Assembly: GCA_023663465.1 (NCBI GenBank)
Contig: JAMPHJ010000018.1
Location: forward strand, 1 to 37,618
Length of the DNA stretch: 37,618 nucleotides
Reading direction: 5' to 3'
From: Muribaculaceae bacterium
Lineage (GTDB): Bacteria > Bacillota > Clostridia > Lachnospirales > Lachnospiraceae
Numbering within the stretch: the first letter of the stretch is position 1; each line of letters begins with the position of its first letter. This document shows positions 34,725 through 37,618 of this stretch, in pieces. The notes beneath the pieces are model-generated. The model searched no databases, had not been told where the DNA came from, and was given only the letters and a program-made list of their open reading frames with translations. A program made the position numbers and the translations under genes.

Positions 34725-34733
34725 ATTATAACA
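34725..34733 (-). promoter_or_regulatory. Extended -10 promoter upstream of tig
   Basis: TGTTATAAT on the minus strand gives a TGnTATAAT extended -10, 83 bases before the tig start. The -35 region is weak. A small GGGCT/AGCCC hairpin lies in the leader. Confidence 0.5.
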
Positions 34734-34750
34734 CACTCGTTTGGAAAATA

Positions 34751-36289
34751 CTAGCACTTCTTTCCCGGAAATTCTTTTTGCAGGTCTATCCGCAGGGCGT
34801 CAAGCAGCTTGGCATCTTCCGCCCGATGCGTCGTGACAAGCAAAGTCCTGCCTTCCAGTTTCTTCAAAATATATGCTGCCGTCCTGCGGCGGCTGGTCTC
34901 ATCGAGTCCGGCAAAAGGCTCGTCCATCGTAAAAAGAGACGCCCCAGAAAGCATCGCGCGCAAAACGGCGCACCGCCTTTTCATGCCGCCGCTCAATTCC
35001 CGGACCGGCTTATCCAGACAGTCCTCCGGTAGAATTTCTGCGGCTTCTGTGCGGATTCTCTCGATTTCCTGTGTCTTTTTCCGGTACTGCCTTCTTTTTG
35101 TTCTTCCGGTTTCTATCTTCTCGGTTTTTGTTTTTTCACTTCCTGCGACGGCGAACAGATTGGAAATAACGTCCCTCTCTTCCATAAGGCGGTCTTCCTG
35201 AAAAACCATGCCGACCCGCTCCGGCATCCCCCGGATTTCGCCCCCATCCGCCGGCTCCATGCCGCCAAGCAGCCGAAGGAGCGTCGTCTTGCCGCTCCCG
35301 GAAGGCGCCATCAGGCAATATCGCCCGCCCGGCTCCAAGGTCAGCGAGAAATTAAATAACACTTGTTTTTCACCATAAGCCTTGCTCACATTATCCACTA
35401 AAACCGCTCCCCTAGATTCTAAATGTTGCTGTCTTGCTTTTTTTTCCGCTATGCCAGACAAACACCAGCCTATCTTTCCTTTCGCCATGCCGGGCAGCCA
35501 CTGACTTATCTTGCCTCCCACTATGCCGGGCAGCGCCGGATAGGGCTTCCAGTCTTCCAGTTTCTGGAAGAGAAAAAGCACTGCCTTCTCGAAACCAAAA
35601 CTTAACAGCACGATGATAAGCGTCCAGGCAAAGAGTCCCGCCGTATCCAGATAGATTTTGGACATATACAGACGCTCGCCCAAGGAATACCGGGGCATCC
35701 CGATGACTTCCGCCGCCACGCCCGACTTCCAGCTCATGCCGAGGGAAATTTTCAGGCAGCTTTTAAGATAAGGAAACAACGCCGGCGCATAGAGACAAAG
35801 GAACCGGTTCCAACGCTTCATATGAAAGACTTGTGCCATTTCCAGCAGTTTTTTATCCACACTGCGAAACCCGGCTATCGTATTCACATAGACGTTGGGC
35901 AGCACGATGAGAAAACTGATAAAAAAAGACAATCCCGAAGAACCCGCCCATATCAGCAGAAGCACCGTAAAAGACGCCACCGGGACTGACGTAAAGAGGG
36001 TCATGATGGGCGAGAGAAAAAGCTCTAAAAAGGAATACCGGTAACTACCCATCCCCAGAAAAAATCCTGCAAAAAAAGCAAGGAAAAAGCCGCACCCGAT
36101 TCTACAAAGGGAGTACAGCACAATTTTAAAAAAATCAGGCTCTGTCAGGTTGGCAAACAGCGCGCCCACGACCTGCAGCGGTCCCACCAGAAGCACCGGA
36201 TTATGCGTCCAGACTGCCAGAAGCTGCCAGACGCACAACCAGAAAAAAACGACGATACCTTTTTGAATTATTTTCCGCTTTTCCTTCAT
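34751..36289 (-). CDS. Fused ABC importer permease-ATPase (SsuCB/TauCB-like)
   Basis: One 512-residue chain joins two parts usually made separately. Residues about 1-245 are a BPD-type permease with five or six membrane segments and an EAA-like loop (EMAQVFHMKRWNRFLCLYAPALFPYL). Residues about 290-512 are an ATPase with Walker A APSGSGKT, Q-loop VFQEDRL, signature LSGGMKRR, Walker B LFTMDEPFAGLD and H-loop VTTHRAED. The join is a linker of three 12-residue repeats. The ATPase also has an extra Lys/Arg/Glu-rich insert (GSEKTKTEKIETGRTKRRQYRKKTQ) after the Q-loop. Both sets of key motifs are complete, so the fusion is probably functional. It overlaps the binding protein gene by four bases (ATGA). 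The substrate may be an aliphatic sulfonate, nitrate or thiamine precursor; none is favoured. Confidence 0.9.
   Translation of the reverse strand: MKEKRKIIQKGIVVFFWLCVWQLLAVWTHNPVLLVGPLQVVGALFANLTEPDFFKIVLYSLCRIGCGFFLAFFAGFFLGMGSYRYSFLELFLSPIMTLFTSVPVASFTVLLLIWAGSSGLSFFISFLIVLPNVYVNTIAGFRSVDKKLLEMAQVFHMKRWNRFLCLYAPALFPYLKSCLKISLGMSWKSGVAAEVIGMPRYSLGERLYMSKIYLDTAGLFAWTLIIVLLSFGFEKAVLFLFQKLEDWKPYPALPGIVGGKISQWLPGMAKGKIGWCLSGIAEKKARQQHLESRGAVLVDNVSKAYGEKQVLFNFSLTLEPGGRYCLMAPSGSGKTTLLRLLGGMEPADGGEIRGMPERVGMVFQEDRLMEERDVISNLFAVAGSEKTKTEKIETGRTKRRQYRKKTQEIERIRTEAAEILPEDCLDKPVRELSGGMKRRCAVLRAMLSGASLFTMDEPFAGLDETSRRRTAAYILKKLEGRTLLVTTHRAEDAKLLDALRIDLQKEFPGKKC
35439..35546 (-). repeat. 36-bp tandem repeat encoding the permease-ATPase linker
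   Basis: Three units of 36 bases are aligned by ATGCC at 35451, 35487 and 35523 and by TATC at 35471 and 35507. Translated, they read LPGIVGGKISQW, LPGMAKGKIGWC and LSGIAEKKARQQ. The repeat keeps frame, since 36 is a multiple of three. Confidence 0.8.
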
Positions 36290-37386
36290 TTCACCTCACC
36301 TAAATCCCCATGTGGGCTGAAATAGAAATCCTCCCCTGGCAGACTGCCGCCTACAAAAGTTTCATCTTGTCCATATAAAATTTCCAGATATTCCGAAAGC
36401 GCCGTCTTCATATCCTCGCCATCTAAATAAGTAATATTACAATAGGGAATTGCCCGGACTGCTATCTGCGCTTTTTCGATAATGCCGTAAGCGGCTACCA
36501 GCTCCGCCGCCTCCTCGATATGTTCGTTCGTATAAGCAGCGCTTTCTTTATGTTCTTCCAGAAATGTCTCTACCGCGTCCGGGTGTTCTTCCAGAAAGCC
36601 TTTTCTGACAACCGTTACGCCTGTCACCAGGCTGCCCGCATTTTCCTGCACTGCGTCCCACTGCGCGGTTAAGTCCATGACAATTGTCAAAGCCTCATTC
36701 TGCATACATGCCGCCGTAACAAAAGGCTGGGGCAGCACGCCGACTGCTTCCGGCATTTCCTGTAATAGCGCGGCGACTTCCGCCGCTTCGGATTTATACT
36801 CTAATGCCACGTCGTCCAAGGTAAGCCCACATGCCGCCAGAAGATACTGTAAACAATAGTCCGGTGTCGTACCTTTGCCCGTCAGATAAACGGTTTTTCC
36901 TTTTAAATCTTCCATCGTCTGAATCGACGTATCCCCGGACACCATATAGAGAACGCCCAGCGTATTGATATCGATAACAGAAATGCCGCCCTCCGTCTTA
37001 TGATAAAGAATACTCGCCACATTCGCCGGTATAAGGGCGATGTCTAAGTCCCCCGATACTATCTTAGGCAGCAGCTCGTCTGCCGCCGTCGCCATCACAA
37101 AAGTATAATCCCCGTCCGTTTCCCCTTTTTCAGATTGACTCATCAGGTAAACGAGTCCCATAGACGTAGGGCCTTTTAAAGAACCGATTCGCACGCTGAC
37201 GTCAGAACCTACTCTGCCGGCTGCCGTCTCGCCCGCTTCTGTGGCTGTATCCGCCGACGTTCCACCCGCTTCCGTGACGGTATCCGCCGCGGCTGTATTC
37301 TCTGCCTTGCCACACCCGGTCAAAAGTGCAAGTCCCAATGCAGTATTGACCAATATAGTCAATAGTCTCTTTTTCCAATTCCACAT
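36286..37386 (-). CDS. ABC transporter substrate-binding lipoprotein (NMT1/SsuA-like)
   Basis: This is an extracytoplasmic lipid-anchored binding protein for the fused importer encoded next. The ATG at 37386 (MWNWKKRLL) is chosen because it begins a lipoprotein signal peptide with lipobox LLTGC (Cys about 25), although the frame is open 41 codons further. A short low-complexity stretch with a repeated (A)DTxTEAGxT motif follows. The mature domain has GPTSMGLVYLM (about 72-82), the ISGDLDIALIPAN-like block VSGDLDIALIPANVAS, MEDLKGKTVYLTGKGTTPDYCLQYLL and EAVGVLPQPFVTAA, all typical of the COG0715 family (sulfonate, nitrate and pyrimidine binders). It overlaps the permease-ATPase gene by ATGA. 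The substrate is not predicted. Confidence 0.92.
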   Translation of the reverse strand: MWNWKKRLLTILVNTALGLALLTGCGKAENTAAADTVTEAGGTSADTATEAGETAAGRVGSDVSVRIGSLKGPTSMGLVYLMSQSEKGETDGDYTFVMATAADELLPKIVSGDLDIALIPANVASILYHKTEGGISVIDINTLGVLYMVSGDTSIQTMEDLKGKTVYLTGKGTTPDYCLQYLLAACGLTLDDVALEYKSEAAEVAALLQEMPEAVGVLPQPFVTAACMQNEALTIVMDLTAQWDAVQENAGSLVTGVTVVRKGFLEEHPDAVETFLEEHKESAAYTNEHIEEAAELVAAYGIIEKAQIAVRAIPYCNITYLDGEDMKTALSEYLEILYGQDETFVGGSLPGEDFYFSPHGDLGEVK

Positions 37387-37481
37387 ATCAATGCAACCTC
37401 TCTTCCCTGCCCAACTGCGCCGCAAAAACGCGCAAAACGAGATAATCGCGTAGCGATTTTTTAGTATTTTACAACATTTTT

Positions 37482-37515
37482 TTCCCAAAAACAACCCGCC
37501 TGTTTCCAAGCGGGT
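37482..37515 (-). terminator. Intrinsic terminator after the gene at the right edge
   Basis: ACCCGC (37494-37499) and GCGGGT (37510-37515) form a six-base stem. On the minus strand it is followed by TGTTTTTG. It lies 50 bases after the stop of the partial gene at 37565. Confidence 0.8.
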
Positions 37516-37564
37516 CGTCCTTGTTTTCTGATTGCTTTTTGTTCGCTTTTGATTGGAGCAAAGG

Positions 37565-37618
37565 TTATTTCATCTGCTCTTCCTGTTTCTTAATCATTCT
37601 ACGAACCATCTCGCCACC
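37565..37618 (-). CDS. Partial gene, probable alpha/beta-type small acid-soluble spore protein (3' end)
   Basis: The last 17 codons and stop are inside the window and read GGEMVRRMIKKQEEQMK. The GGxMVxxMI pattern followed by a short charged helix is the C-terminal signature of alpha/beta-type SASPs, DNA-binding proteins of dormant spores. Such short evidence leaves room for another small protein. A terminator follows. If correct, the organism forms spores or descends from spore formers. Confidence 0.5.
   Translation of the reverse strand, partial: GGEMVRRMIKKQEEQMK

Noticed and set aside
37440-37462. Hairpin AATCGC GTA GCGATT followed by T run
   Set aside because: The T run is on the plus strand, where no gene precedes it; its role in the minus-strand leader of the binding protein gene is unclear.
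36286-37509. Binding protein start at 37509
   Set aside because: It would place 41 residues ahead of a clear lipoprotein signal peptide and run through the terminator of the neighbouring gene.

Overview
The window looks like a chromosomal segment of a low-to-mid GC Gram-positive clostridium, most likely a member of the Lachnospiraceae. This is inferred from the gene content: tig-clpP-clpX-engB, a class B sortase with a PxTG-type surface protein, a TPP-riboswitch thiT, a LicT-type antiterminator with a textbook RAT site, strong AGGAGG ribosome binding sites, and what looks like the tail of an alpha/beta-type small acid-soluble spore protein at the right edge. No rRNA, tRNA, CRISPR array, phage or transposase gene is visible. 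Most genes lie on the minus strand. The exceptions are the methyltransferase, asnA and thiT.

Layout. 1-2.1 kb: end of a dispersed palindromic repeat, a SAM methyltransferase, and asnA with a bidirectional terminator. 2.1-8.0 kb: a sortase B gene preceded by the gene for a very large secreted surface protein; that gene carries one in-frame TAA near its N-terminus, and its C-terminal tail duplicates the sortase N-terminus. 8.1-14.3 kb: gltBD (glutamate synthase), headed by a roughly 315-bp intergenic palindrome. 14.8-17.5 kb: a small membrane protein, a CPBP protease, a HAD phosphatase, and an intact antitoxin next to a broken RelE/ParE-type toxin. 17.7-18.8 kb: TPP riboswitch and thiT, followed by a second palindromic repeat related to the one at the left edge.

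18.8-26.0 kb holds a seven-gene minus-strand operon: antiterminator, IIA(Glc), enzyme I, HPr, EIICB, nagB, nagA. It contains everything for PEP-dependent uptake of N-acetylglucosamine and its conversion to fructose-6-phosphate, including private copies of the general PTS proteins. The HPr has Lys where the regulatory Ser46 is normally found, which suggests a PTS branch uncoupled from HPr kinase. The leader has a sigma-A promoter, a RAT hairpin and an overlapping terminator.

26.1-30.7 kb: a GNAT acetyltransferase, an unrecognised 147-residue protein, and an overlapping D-lactate dehydrogenase / VanZ-like / DUF308 membrane protein cluster, then an AI-2E family transporter. 30.7-34.7 kb: protein quality control genes (tig, clpP, clpX) and engB, with no lon gene between clpX and engB. 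34.7-37.4 kb: a two-gene SsuABC/TauABC-like ABC importer in which permease and ATPase are fused into one polypeptide through a linker encoded by a 36-bp tandem repeat.

The signals most worth following are the sortase/substrate terminal duplication with the nonsense codon, the Ser46-less HPr, the fused permease-ATPase, and three structured palindromic intergenic elements (14.3, 18.6 and 20.0 kb), one of which recurs at the window start.
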